A stretch of 64,000 nt of DNA from Fimbriimonadaceae bacterium (GTDB taxonomy: Bacteria; Armatimonadota; Fimbriimonadia; Fimbriimonadales; Fimbriimonadaceae). Made by a program: the position numbers and the translations under genes. The notes beneath the pieces were generated by a model that was not told where the DNA came from, did not search any database, and saw only the letters and a list, made by a program, of their open reading frames with translations. Position 1 is the stretch's first letter. Each line of letters starts with the position of its first letter. The DNA lies in assembly GCA_019638675.1 (NCBI GenBank), contig JAHBTE010000001.1, forward strand, positions 714,605 through 778,604, written 5' to 3'. Shown one piece after another: positions 25,075-33,776 of this stretch.

Positions 25075-25865
25075 ACATACAAACACCAGAAAAGATTGGT
25101 GACCTTAGGGAAGCTTGCTGTTCGGGCGAACCGTTTCGTGTGATTGGCGCAGGTTCTGCTTTACATTGGTTGCCAGATTGGACAGGGCTGCATATTTCAA
25201 CCAAAAAGTTGAATCAAGTTCTGGAATTCCGGCCCGACGACCTCGTGATCCGTGCCCAAGCTGGGACAACAGTAGAAGAAATCCAATCCGTTGCTAAAAA
25301 AAGTGGATTAACCTTACCAGTCGCCTCTCCGGAGTTCGGCTGGCTAGGTTACGCGGGTACCACCATTGGCGGAATGCTCTCTCTAGGTTTGCCGCACTAC
25401 TGGCAGAAATCCACTGGTTCAATTCGAGATTGGATTATTGCGGCTCAGACAATTTCTTCAAGTGGCGAAGAGCTTGAATTTGGTGCTCAAGTCGTGAAAT
25501 CAGTAGCCGGATTCGATGTTCATCGAGCATTGGTCGGTTCACGGGGAGGGTTGCTTGTTTTAACCGAAGTCACTTTACGTTTGTTTCCGATTAAGCTCCT
25601 GCCTGCAACGCCAGAATGCACAGTACAACAACCTTGCTGGATCAACCATGGTTTGCGCTCACAATTCAATCCTGCAAGATCCCACCTTGCGGTTGATGCG
25701 AGCCAGCAGTTTATTTGGACCGATCAACCGCTCTCAAACTATCATGCAATTGGGCCAGCCGGAGAAAGGTTCCCTCAGCCATCACCACAAGTCAAGGAGA
25801 TTCAGTCCCAACTCAAAAAGCTTTGCGACCCAAATGGAGTACTCATAGAAGGATGGAAGAGTTGA
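25071..25865 (+). CDS. glcE: FAD-binding protein, glycolate oxidase GlcE type
   Basis: 264 aa from ATG 25071, which overlaps the glcD stop. A single PCMH FAD domain: FRVIGAGSALHWLPDWTG, IRAQAGTTVEEIQSVAKKSG, TTIGGMLSLGLPHYW and VKSVAGFDVHRALVGSRGGL. There is no catalytic C-terminal domain, as in GlcE, the smaller subunit of the glycolate oxidase complex. The 3' end overlaps the next start by 13 nt. Confidence 0.85.
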   Translation: MNIQTPEKIGDLREACCSGEPFRVIGAGSALHWLPDWTGLHISTKKLNQVLEFRPDDLVIRAQAGTTVEEIQSVAKKSGLTLPVASPEFGWLGYAGTTIGGMLSLGLPHYWQKSTGSIRDWIIAAQTISSSGEELEFGAQVVKSVAGFDVHRALVGSRGGLLVLTEVTLRLFPIKLLPATPECTVQQPCWINHGLRSQFNPARSHLAVDASQQFIWTDQPLSNYHAIGPAGERFPQPSPQVKEIQSQLKKLCDPNGVLIEGWKS

Positions 25866-26923
25866 AGGAAGATATTCTTGCGATTGCAGATAATTATTTG
25901 ACGGAGCACGTTGCTCCCAATGCGAACGAAATTGATGGCTCAGAAGAAGCCCTGCGAGTTGCCCTTCAGGGCCTTTGCGACCGAAAACTGATGGCGCTCC
26001 GCCGGCCTAGAGAATACGGCGGCCCGGGTTTGGATGAGATTTCTTTCCGAATGTTTCAAGAATCCGTTGCCCGGGCCAGCGGCTCTTTAGCCTTTTTGCA
26101 GACTCAGCACCAAAGCGCAGTCAGCATGATTTCTAAGGGAGAAAATGAATCCCTCAAACAACGATTACTTCCTGATATGGCCGATCGCCGACTGATCGGC
26201 ATCGGCTTCTCTCAGCTGCGGCGACCCGGCCCACCGATGCTGACAGCAACTCCAGTCGGAGACGATTTCGTCCTGAATGGGCAAGTGCCCTGGGTTACCG
26301 GGAATTCCTTTTTTGGAGAATTCCTAATCGGGGCATCTTTGCCGGGCGGAGAAGCAGTATTTGGTATCGTGCCATTTTCTGACCAACAGGTGGATAATTC
26401 GTCCATTTTGTTCAGCAGCCCCATGAGACTTGCCGCTATGGAAAGTCCTCGCACCATGACTGCCGAACTCAATAATTGGCGACTCACAAGTGAAGACACT
26501 GCTTTTATCCGCCCAAAAGATTGGATCACCAATAACGACATGATCAATGTCACGCTCCAAGCATGGTTTGCTCTTGGATGTGCGCGCGCCGGACTTGATA
26601 TTGTCCATGCTTCGTACGAAAAACGAAAAGCGCCGTTCATTTTGGATGCTTGGAGGCAACTAGACGAGGAACTCACCTTATGCCGGACACGAATCCTCGA
26701 GAATCACCCTGAACTCCATCAACGGCTTGCCGCCAGAGCATGGGCAATTGATCTCGCGGTGAGGTGCGCTCATGCGGGAGTAACCTCAAGTTCAGGAGCC
26801 GCGAATTCTATTCACCACAATGCTCAGCGGGTCTATCGGGAAGCGCTCGTATACACTGTCAGCGCTCAAACGTCGGACATCATGGAAGCCACTCTCAAGC
26901 GACTCGTGGCCCGTGGAACATAG
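25853..26923 (+). CDS. Acyl-CoA dehydrogenase-like flavoprotein
   Basis: 356 aa from ATG 25853; the frame is open further upstream but that part duplicates glcE sequence in another frame. The order of blocks fits the acyl-CoA dehydrogenase fold: an N-terminal helical part (EYGGPGLDEISFRMFQES), a beta-domain (FVLNGQVPWVTGNSFFGEFL) and a C-terminal helical part with SSGAANSIHHNAQRVYREAL. The usual catalytic Glu cannot be located with certainty. It sits in the place where glcF would be expected, so it may be a partner of the glcDE-like proteins. Confidence 0.68.
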   Translation: MEELKEDILAIADNYLTEHVAPNANEIDGSEEALRVALQGLCDRKLMALRRPREYGGPGLDEISFRMFQESVARASGSLAFLQTQHQSAVSMISKGENESLKQRLLPDMADRRLIGIGFSQLRRPGPPMLTATPVGDDFVLNGQVPWVTGNSFFGEFLIGASLPGGEAVFGIVPFSDQQVDNSSILFSSPMRLAAMESPRTMTAELNNWRLTSEDTAFIRPKDWITNNDMINVTLQAWFALGCARAGLDIVHASYEKRKAPFILDAWRQLDEELTLCRTRILENHPELHQRLAARAWAIDLAVRCAHAGVTSSSGAANSIHHNAQRVYREALVYTVSAQTSDIMEATLKRLVARGT

Positions 26924-26941
26924 CTGAACTGGTATCTTGCA

Positions 26942-27562
26942 ATGGTGAAAATCTCCCGACTCGCGCTCCCCTTCGCACTCATCTGCGTGCCCATTCTCTC
27001 CCAAGCAGATCGGTTGATTTTTACACCACTCGGTCAGAAAATCCCTCAAAATAAAGCTAAGATCGAATTTCTTTCTATCCCCAGTCGTGATGTGGCATTT
27101 GGATGGATCGGAGTTGGAGTCACTAATCAAATTGAGCTGGAACTTACTGGCGAAAGTTTTGATTCCGACAAAATTGATATGGGGGTCAACCTCTCGTTTA
27201 ACTATATTTCTCCGATCACTGATATTGCCCCGGGCATTAGTTTTGGCTTTCAGGACGTGACGAATAACACCGCCGATGGGCGTTCCGCATATCTAGCTGT
27301 GACCTACCACTTTGGCAACACGGGCGAATTGAATCAAAACGAACCGACTATTTTCACACTCGGACTTTCATCCCGTGATCAAGGATTCTTATTCTTTAAC
27401 TTTGCGCTGCCGCTTAGTGAACAATTCAGGATTATTGGCGAGCACGATTCCTTTAGAATTTCCGCTGGTGTTGAATTTCGGCCGTTCGAAGATGCAAGCC
27501 TGAAATTTCTTTTCCGAGACGGATCACCGATGTTCGGCATGAATCTTAGCCGGAAGTTTTAA
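26942..27562 (+). CDS. Secreted beta-barrel protein, YjbH-like
   Basis: 206 aa with a signal peptide (ISRLALPFALICVPILSQA). Alternating hydrophobic strands, such as AFGWIGVGVTNQIELELTG, FTLGLSSRDQGFLFFNFALP and FRISAGVEFRPF, and the terminal Phe (MNLSRKF) suggest an outer-membrane barrel. Start may be ATG 26942 or GTG 26945; TATCTT lies just before. Function unknown. Confidence 0.62.
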   Translation: MVKISRLALPFALICVPILSQADRLIFTPLGQKIPQNKAKIEFLSIPSRDVAFGWIGVGVTNQIELELTGESFDSDKIDMGVNLSFNYISPITDIAPGISFGFQDVTNNTADGRSAYLAVTYHFGNTGELNQNEPTIFTLGLSSRDQGFLFFNFALPLSEQFRIIGEHDSFRISAGVEFRPFEDASLKFLFRDGSPMFGMNLSRKF

Positions 27563-28193
27563 CTTCTAACCCAGCCTGGCGGCAGGCCTCAACAAGCTGA
27601 TCTTGCAGATGCTTGGTAAACGCTTCGCGCCGCTCTTTTTCACTGTCGCCAAGGGCAACTTCATCATAAGTAAACGGTTTGCCGAAGGCAACAATGATCT
27701 TGGCCCGCTTAGGAAACGAGCTTCCTTTGGGCATCATTCGCTGGGTTCCGTTAATGCCGACGGGCATCACCATGGCCCCGCTCCGTTTTGCTAGAACCGC
27801 TATTCCGGTTTGAATTGAACCGAGTGTCTCGCCATCCCCGCGTGTTCCTTCTGGAAAAACAAGAACTGCATTCCCCGCCTGGAGTTCGCTGATAGTGAGC
27901 CGAATTGCGGCGCTGTCACCTTCGCCACGACTAACGGGGAAAGCACCCAGGCTGGAAATCAGCAACCCAAGTGGAAAGAAGAAAAGCTCCTTTTTCGCCA
28001 TAAACTGAAGTTGGCGGGGAGAAAGCGAACCTACCAATGGTGGATCGATATGGCTCAAGTGAATTGGAGCAACTAATAGTGGCCCGTTGAGCGGCACATT
28101 TTCGACTCCACGGAGTTCGTAGCCTCCGAAGATTCCGAGATAAATTCGGCGAACAAAAAATGCGGCAAATTTGTACCAGCCAGCGCTCTTCAC
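27546..28193 (-). CDS. plsC: 1-acyl-sn-glycerol-3-phosphate acyltransferase family
   Basis: 215 aa, GTG start. The catalytic HX4D motif is HLSHIDPP (~residue 42), motif III is VFPEGTRGDGETLG, and motif IV is in GSGAMVMPVGINGTQRMMP. It makes phosphatidic acid from lyso-PA at the inner membrane. TATACT lies 9 nt before the start. Its 3' end overlaps the convergent beta-barrel gene by 17 nt. Confidence 0.88.
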   Translation of the reverse strand: MKSAGWYKFAAFFVRRIYLGIFGGYELRGVENVPLNGPLLVAPIHLSHIDPPLVGSLSPRQLQFMAKKELFFFPLGLLISSLGAFPVSRGEGDSAAIRLTISELQAGNAVLVFPEGTRGDGETLGSIQTGIAVLAKRSGAMVMPVGINGTQRMMPKGSSFPKRAKIIVAFGKPFTYDEVALGDSEKERREAFTKHLQDQLVEACRQAGLEVKTSG

Positions 28194-28219
28194 GACCCAG
28201 CCAGTATAACCGACCGGGG

Positions 28220-29638
28220 TTACCGTGCTTGCTTATCGAATAAAGCTAAAACTTTTGCCTTCTGCTCAAAATGGTTGACGATCGGATCGGGGTAATCGGC
28301 GGGAGTGAGCAGACTGCGGCTACCGTCTTCTTCAAACGGCCAGTGAATATCTTTATTATCTAATTCGCGCAGTTCCGGCACCCATTTGCGGATAAATTCG
28401 CCTTCAGGATCAAATTTTTTGCTTTGCAAAATGGGGTTGAAGATTCTAAAGTAGGGTTGGGCGTCGGCTCCGGTAGATGCCGACCATTGCCACCCGCCGT
28501 TGTTGCTCGCAAGTTCAAAGTCGAGCAGATTTTCAGCAAAATATTGCTCGCCCCAATGCCAGTCCACCAGCAAATCCTTGGTTAAGAACATAGCAACAAC
28601 CATTCGTAAGCGGTTGTGCATGGTTCCGGTCGCGGCAAAACAACGCATTGCCGCATCCACCAGTGGGTACCCCGTTTTACCGGCTTTCCATTTTTCGAAA
28701 TCTTCTTTGCTTCCGGGCCAGGAGAGGTTATTGAGGTCAGGTTGGAATGATTTACCTTCGCCAATCTCAGGAAAATTAGCAAGCAACATGTGATAGAACT
28801 CACGCCAAATGAGTTCCGATTCCCATTTACGTGCCCCATTTGAATTCAAATTAGCCACAGCGCGAAAGCACTCGCGAACCGATATTGTGCCAAAACGCAG
28901 GTCAACGCTCAACATGCTTGTGCCTTCTAGAGCAGGGAAATCACGAGCTTGACCGTAGTCGTCGATTTTGTTCAAAAACTCTTTGAGCCGCTTTTGCGCC
29001 GCTTTTTGGGCCGGGGCCAAGCACACGTCAACTGGCTCAAATCCAATTTCTGAGAGTGAGTGGTTTCCAATCTTTGCGTTTGAAAGTTTTAGTTTTGGGG
29101 GAGTTTTTAGGGAAGAGTATTGAACCGGATGCTCGCTCAAATCTTTAGGCTCAACCGCGGTTCGCCATGCTTTTGAATAGGGAGTAAAGACTCGGTACGG
29201 GGTTCCATCCGGCTTCATCACATCCCGTCGCTCTTTAATCAGGTGATCCAGAACCGTTTTGAACTCAATCTTTTGCGTTTTCAGGTCTTTTTTAACTTGG
29301 GAATCACGCTTGAGGGCGTACGGATCGTCGTCATGAGCCGCGACAACAATCTCTGCGCCGAATTCTTGAGCGAGGGACGGGATGATTTCAACTGGATTAC
29401 CAAATGCCGTGATCAATCGAGCGTTTTTCTCAACTAGAGCTTCATCCAATTCGGTTAGCGATTCGTGAATAAACACAACTCGGCGATCCTTCTTGGTAGG
29501 AAGCTCATCCAGAATCACCGTATCGTAAACAAAAACAACATACACCTGGTCGCACTCGTGAGTTGCCAGAGAAAGCGCGGCATGATCGTTTAGTCGTAGG
29601 TCGCGGCGAAGCCAAACAAGCCCTGTTTTGAAGCTCAA
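28220..29638 (-). CDS. phrB: Class I deoxyribodipyrimidine photolyase / cryptochrome
   Basis: 472 aa from TTG 29638, which overlaps the NanE-NanK stop (TTGA); homology begins at LVWLRRDLRLNDHAALS. The alpha/beta antenna domain is N-terminal. The FAD domain has RMVVAMFLTKDLLVDWHWGE and NNGGWQWSASTGADAQPYF, strongly matching class I CPD photolyases, including the Trp electron-transfer residues. It repairs UV dimers with blue light. It is in a - strand run with a uracil-DNA glycosylase. Confidence 0.92.
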   Translation of the reverse strand: MSFKTGLVWLRRDLRLNDHAALSLATHECDQVYVVFVYDTVILDELPTKKDRRVVFIHESLTELDEALVEKNARLITAFGNPVEIIPSLAQEFGAEIVVAAHDDDPYALKRDSQVKKDLKTQKIEFKTVLDHLIKERRDVMKPDGTPYRVFTPYSKAWRTAVEPKDLSEHPVQYSSLKTPPKLKLSNAKIGNHSLSEIGFEPVDVCLAPAQKAAQKRLKEFLNKIDDYGQARDFPALEGTSMLSVDLRFGTISVRECFRAVANLNSNGARKWESELIWREFYHMLLANFPEIGEGKSFQPDLNNLSWPGSKEDFEKWKAGKTGYPLVDAAMRCFAATGTMHNRLRMVVAMFLTKDLLVDWHWGEQYFAENLLDFELASNNGGWQWSASTGADAQPYFRIFNPILQSKKFDPEGEFIRKWVPELRELDNKDIHWPFEEDGSRSLLTPADYPDPIVNHFEQKAKVLALFDKQAR

Positions 29639-31074
29639 TCCAACCCTCCTGGTGGATAGATTTGCAGGGCCGCCGCTCCGGTCAGTCCTGCGTGCTCGCC
29701 GTACGGAGACACTTCCAGGGGACAACGGGAGCTTAATTGAGGCAGAGCTGCCTGGAACCAATCGCTCAGCCCAACCCCGCCGCAAATGACGATCACGTCT
29801 GGGAACTGGTTGTTGATTTGGTCAATGGCAACCTGTGCGGCCCGGAGTGCCTCAGATTTTTGATCTGAACTCGGTTCACCATCAAAATTGATGCCTCCCA
29901 GCGTTTCTTCGATAGTTTTGCCATTCGGCAAATAGGCGTCGTTTATACGCGGATAATTCCCGATAGCGTCGGTAATAATTCGTCCGCGATCCACCACACC
30001 GGCGCCAACTCCAGTTCCCAAAGCTAGCGTGGCTACGCGTTTCCCCGCAAATATTGGGTGGCAAGCGTGACCCCAAACTGTGGCGAGACCATCGTTAATA
30101 GCTAAAACACGTTTGCTAGCACTTAGAAACGGCATTCCCAAGTATTCAGGGATAAATCCTTTAGTTTCGATGACTGTGTTCGTATGGTAATCAATCGTCC
30201 CGCCCGCCGAAACACCAATCCGAGTCACGCCATGCCTCTTAGCAAAAGATTCAATGAATGTCAGTCGTTCCTCATGGGTTTTGGGAGCCGCAATCTGATC
30301 AAATTCAAGTAGCTCTAAGCCAGGGGAAAATAATCCCGCCCTCAGCCAGGTGCCCCCAAGATCAATTCCGACTACGTTTTCAGCTACATTCGGAGCAGAA
30401 GAAACAAATCGTCGAGTTTGCTTGATCGGGTCGTTGATCGCGCCGCCAATTACCACCCCATCTGCCCCGATTTGCAACGCCGCTTGAACCTGCCAAGGCT
30501 CTGCGAATCTCCCCTCCGCAAGCAATATCGCTTTTGTAGCCTCACGAGCATTTCTCAGTAAGTTGAAATTAGGTTCGGGGGAACTTGGTTGGGTATCAGG
30601 GGTGTAGCCGTTAAGAGTAGTACTGATAATGTCAAAACCCAGCTCTTCAGCATTCCGAATGCTGGAAAAAGTATCGCAATCCGCCATCGCTAACCGACCG
30701 GCTGACTTGATCAGCTTTAACAAGTCGGCAAGCGTTTCGCCGTTCGGTCGAGCACGTTCAGTCGCATCAATAGCAATTATTTCGCAATTCGTCGAAATAA
30801 GTTCCTTTGCTTCGTTTTCTGTCGGCGTGATATAGATTTCACTTTTCGGGTACTTCTTTTTAATCAAGCCTATTACAGGAATGTTAACTGCCGACCGGAT
30901 CGCATTTATATTTTCGACTCCCTGCAAGCGCAGAACTTTCACCCCTTGCTGAATGCTGGCTTGAGCACAGGCAAGCAAAGTTTGCGGATTATCAAGCGGT
31001 GTCCCAGCATCTGCTTGCACACTGGCGATGACGGGGCATTGCTTGAGAAGAGCACGGAGTTCAGCCTGATCCAT
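29635..31074 (-). CDS. ManNAc-6-phosphate 2-epimerase / ROK-kinase fusion (NanE-NanK)
   Basis: 479 aa from ATG 31074. Residues 1-~225 are a TIM-barrel NanE: PVIASVQADAGTPLDNP, LRLQGVENINAIRSAV, PVIGLIKKKYP, ISTTLNGYTPDT and GADGVVIGGAINDP. Residues ~235-479 are a ROK kinase: VVGIDLGGTWLRAGLF, LAINDGLATVWGHA and LALGTGVGAGVVDRGRI. The zinc-binding CxCGxxGCxE of many ROK proteins is not seen. Together they would phosphorylate ManNAc and epimerise ManNAc-6-P to GlcNAc-6-P. No NanA lyase or sialic acid transporter is nearby. Confidence 0.86.
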   Translation of the reverse strand: MDQAELRALLKQCPVIASVQADAGTPLDNPQTLLACAQASIQQGVKVLRLQGVENINAIRSAVNIPVIGLIKKKYPKSEIYITPTENEAKELISTNCEIIAIDATERARPNGETLADLLKLIKSAGRLAMADCDTFSSIRNAEELGFDIISTTLNGYTPDTQPSSPEPNFNLLRNAREATKAILLAEGRFAEPWQVQAALQIGADGVVIGGAINDPIKQTRRFVSSAPNVAENVVGIDLGGTWLRAGLFSPGLELLEFDQIAAPKTHEERLTFIESFAKRHGVTRIGVSAGGTIDYHTNTVIETKGFIPEYLGMPFLSASKRVLAINDGLATVWGHACHPIFAGKRVATLALGTGVGAGVVDRGRIITDAIGNYPRINDAYLPNGKTIEETLGGINFDGEPSSDQKSEALRAAQVAIDQINNQFPDVIVICGGVGLSDWFQAALPQLSSRCPLEVSPYGEHAGLTGAAALQIYPPGGLD

Positions 31075-31669
31075 ACTTTTCTCGCAACGCCACCGCAGTT
31101 TCCCAAGCCTTTTTGATGTCTGCCACAAGCAAGCCGTACCCACCATCGCCAGAAATGTTTTGCTGGCGCAGGATGTACGAAGGGTGCAACGTCGCCATGG
31201 ATGCGCGGGCATATTCACTTGGGAACAACTTGCCTCTCTCCGCCGTGATCTTAAAGTTCTTTTGAATTAAATTCTTTGCACTTGGAGCACCGATGCATAG
31301 AATGAGCATTGGCTTGATCGTCGCTAACTGAGGCACCAGCCACTGTCGGCAAGTTTCCACTTCAATCGGTGTGGGCGGGCGATTTTGCGGCTTTCCGCTC
31401 GACCAATCCGCCGCTCGGCACTTAACCGTATTGCAGATGTAAACGTTGGTTCGGTCTAGCCCGTTATCAGCCAACGCACGATCAAGCATCTGCCCGCTCC
31501 GCCCAACAAATGGGCGACCGGTCTTATCCTCTTCATCGCCTGGACCTTCGCCGACTAATACAAGCGGACTTTGCGGATTTCCTTCGCCAAAAACCACATT
31601 TCTGCGCCGCTGGCTCAAATCACAAGCGAGGCACCCCAGGCATGATTCGTGCAAACCTTCTAATGACAT
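31061..31669 (-). CDS. Uracil-DNA glycosylase, family 4
   Basis: 202 aa. The N-terminal Fe-S cysteines lie in CLGCLACDLSQRR, with later Cys in CNTVKC and WLVPQ. The active-site GEGPGDEEDKTGRPFVG and the HPSYILRQ motif are of the type 4/5 UDG family, which excises uracil from DNA. ATG 31669 directly follows the HIT gene stop, and its end overlaps the NanE-NanK start by 14 nt. Confidence 0.9.
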   Translation of the reverse strand: MSLEGLHESCLGCLACDLSQRRRNVVFGEGNPQSPLVLVGEGPGDEEDKTGRPFVGRSGQMLDRALADNGLDRTNVYICNTVKCRAADWSSGKPQNRPPTPIEVETCRQWLVPQLATIKPMLILCIGAPSAKNLIQKNFKITAERGKLFPSEYARASMATLHPSYILRQQNISGDGGYGLLVADIKKAWETAVALREKYGSG

Positions 31670-32164
31670 TTATTGGCCATCCACAACATTTCGCAAAAGA
31701 TCGTAACTTGCTTCCAGACTTTGCGGAATCACTCGAACATTGCCCACCGAAGTCACAAAGTTGGTGTCTCCGTTCCAGCGGGGAACGATGTGCCAGTGAA
31801 TATGACTGGGTATCCCCGCTCCGCCCGCCGAACCCAAATTGATACCCACGTTGAAGCCATCCGGCTGAAAAGCTTCTTTAATCCACTTCAGGCAGTCCCG
31901 CACTAGCTGATTGATTTCAAGCAGTTCGGCATCATCCAAATCGCTCATTTCCGCTGTGTGCTTATAGGGGGCCACCATCAAGTGCCCGCTGGTGTATGGG
32001 AACCGGTTGAGAATTACAAAAGCGTGTTCGCCACGGTATAAAATCAAGTTTTCGCGATCGTTGTTCTGCGCGGGAAGATCAACAAAAATGCACCCTTGGG
32101 AGTTAGTTTTGTCTGCGGATTTGATGTAATCAAACCGCCAAGGCGCCCAGAGCTGATCTGCCAT
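31670..32164 (-). CDS. HIT-family hydrolase / Ap4A phosphorylase-like
   Basis: 164 aa from ATG 32164. The histidine triad is HIHWHIVPRW near residue 110, after the conserved MLYRGEHAFVILNRFPYTSGH-like block (FVILNRFPYTSGHLMVAPY). MADQLWAPWRFDYIKSADK at the N-terminus is typical of Ap4A-phosphorylase-like HIT proteins. It probably hydrolyses or transfers nucleotidyl groups. Confidence 0.9.
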   Translation of the reverse strand: MADQLWAPWRFDYIKSADKTNSQGCIFVDLPAQNNDRENLILYRGEHAFVILNRFPYTSGHLMVAPYKHTAEMSDLDDAELLEINQLVRDCLKWIKEAFQPDGFNVGINLGSAGGAGIPSHIHWHIVPRWNGDTNFVTSVGNVRVIPQSLEASYDLLRNVVDGQ

Positions 32165-32205
32165 TTCTTTATTTTGGCTAATCACGGAACCGGTTCGCTG
32201 AACTG

Positions 32206-32772
32206 TTAAACTTCGCTCGCTAAAATAATCGCATCTGCGACTTCTTTCATGGATTTTCGTGCGTTCATGGATTGGGTTTGAATCCGGCGATAAGCCTCGG
32301 TTTCATCCAATTTTTGATCCCGCATCAAAATCCCTTTTGCTTTTTCAATGGAACGGCGAGCCTCTAGCCGTTCCGAGATATCGCTGATCTCTTTAGAAAG
32401 TGCTAAGTTAGATTCAAAACGGCCGCGTGCAACTTCAATTGCTGGGCTCAGATCACTCGGCTTAAATGGCTTGACCAAGTAGCCAAACACACCTGCTTCC
32501 TTTGCCCGTTCGATCAATTCTTGGTCGCTATATGCAGTCAGTAACACGACCGGGGCAAGGCCTTGCTCGGCAATTTGGTTTGCCGCATCAATGCCGTCAA
32601 GAGCTGGCATTTTCACGTCTAGAAGGCAGGCATCAGGCTTTTCACTGATAGTTAAAGCAACTGCTTTCAGACCGTCCTCTGCTTCGGCAATGACCTCGTA
32701 TCCCAAGGTTTCTAACATTTGCCGCAAGTCCAATCGAATAATCGGATCGTCGTCCGCAATTAATACACGCAT
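32206..32772 (-). CDS. ANTAR-domain response regulator
   Basis: 188 aa from ATG 32772 with GGTGAG just upstream; the frame extends to 32979 without homology. The receiver domain is MRVLIADDDPIIRLDLRQML, with phosphoacceptor Asp in ACLLDVKMPALDGIDA, Thr/Ser in VVLLTAYSDQ and Lys in GYLVKPFKPSDL. The C-terminal ~60 residues are an ANTAR RNA-binding helix bundle (KAKGILMRDQKLDETEAYRR). Such proteins bind RNA hairpins and prevent termination. No histidine kinase is adjacent. Confidence 0.92.
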   Translation of the reverse strand: MRVLIADDDPIIRLDLRQMLETLGYEVIAEAEDGLKAVALTISEKPDACLLDVKMPALDGIDAANQIAEQGLAPVVLLTAYSDQELIERAKEAGVFGYLVKPFKPSDLSPAIEVARGRFESNLALSKEISDISERLEARRSIEKAKGILMRDQKLDETEAYRRIQTQSMNARKSMKEVADAIILASEV

Positions 32773-32863
32773 GATTCTCACCAAATGCCCGCTAAGGGTA
32801 CGGCACGGCGGTGTGACGTGTGGAGCAAGCAAAAGAATACCAAAATTTTTGTACTTCTCAGGA

Positions 32864-32869
32864 TAAACT
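32864..32869 (+). promoter_or_regulatory. -10-like hexamer 7 nt before a GTG start
   Basis: TAAACT followed by CCCCAGT and GTG 32877. There is no Shine-Dalgarno site. The geometry repeats that seen at 15803, 23629 and 51696. Confidence 0.35.
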
Positions 32870-32876
32870 CCCCAGT

Positions 32877-33776
32877 GTGAAACAGGCGCTTTCTCAGTTG
32901 CTTGAAGGAATGATCGACTACGCTGGGCTTTTCCCTCCGGCGCAGCATTCATTAGAAGTAGCGGTTGATGAATTCTCATCTATTCCTGAAGACCAGGCGT
33001 GGATGGTTGATCTATTTGTTTGTGCGAGTAATAAGCTCACTGAGCTCGATACTCTTTTACGCAAGGGAAGCAGTAAAGGAACCTTGCCCGGCTCCATCAT
33101 CGGCAACCCACTAGACCAGCCAGATAAAGCGCTTAGTAGCATTGAACGCGATATGCAGCGCATGGAAGCTTGCACCCACGTGGAACCTGTTGCATACGAA
33201 ATCCGCATCGCCATGACGCAACCAGACGCGATTAACCGAGCGGTGCGTTCTATCCAAAAATCTGGGGTCGCTGATCTGGTGGAAGATGTTTACATTGAAT
33301 TCGGCTGGGGCACTCACCTTGATGAATCGCTCCACAACCTAGCAGCAGTGAATCCAGATTTTGGAGCCAAAGCCAGAACGGGCGGCGTAACCGCCGATCT
33401 TTTCCCTTCCATCGAAGAAGTCGCCGAGTTTATTCATACGGTTGTCAGTATCGAAATCCCGTTCAAGTTCACCGCCGGATTGCATGAACCCCTCAGATAC
33501 CACGATAAAGAGCTTGATGTGTGGCGTCACGGATTCCTAAACGTCTGCCTCGCGGGGGCATTTGCGATGGCGGAAGACCTTTCGGTCAGCGAAATCGAAG
33601 AAATTTTAATGATTACCGAAGGATCAGCAATTAAAGTCAGCGATGACAATATTCAAGTCGCGGGGCACACACTTTCACTTGATAACATAGCACTGTATCA
33701 AGATTGGTTCGGTGGATTTGGTAGTTGTAGTGTACAGGAACCAGTGGACGGCCTGAAAAGGCTGGGATACTGGTGA
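32877..33776 (+). CDS. Unknown protein linked to fumarylacetoacetase
   Basis: 299 aa from GTG 32877; TAAACT (32864-32869) lies 7 nt before it, so the start may be leaderless. I do not recognise the family. It is soluble with mixed alpha/beta character, and has no signal peptide. Conspicuous segments are MIDYAGLFPPAQHSLEVAV, DVYIEFGWGTHLDESLHNL, FKFTAGLHEPLRY and FLNVCLAGAFAMAEDL. His, Glu and Asp in those segments could bind metal. Its stop overlaps the next gene start (GTGA), so a role in the same aromatic degradation pathway is inferred. Confidence 0.65.
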   Translation: MKQALSQLLEGMIDYAGLFPPAQHSLEVAVDEFSSIPEDQAWMVDLFVCASNKLTELDTLLRKGSSKGTLPGSIIGNPLDQPDKALSSIERDMQRMEACTHVEPVAYEIRIAMTQPDAINRAVRSIQKSGVADLVEDVYIEFGWGTHLDESLHNLAAVNPDFGAKARTGGVTADLFPSIEEVAEFIHTVVSIEIPFKFTAGLHEPLRYHDKELDVWRHGFLNVCLAGAFAMAEDLSVSEIEEILMITEGSAIKVSDDNIQVAGHTLSLDNIALYQDWFGGFGSCSVQEPVDGLKRLGYW

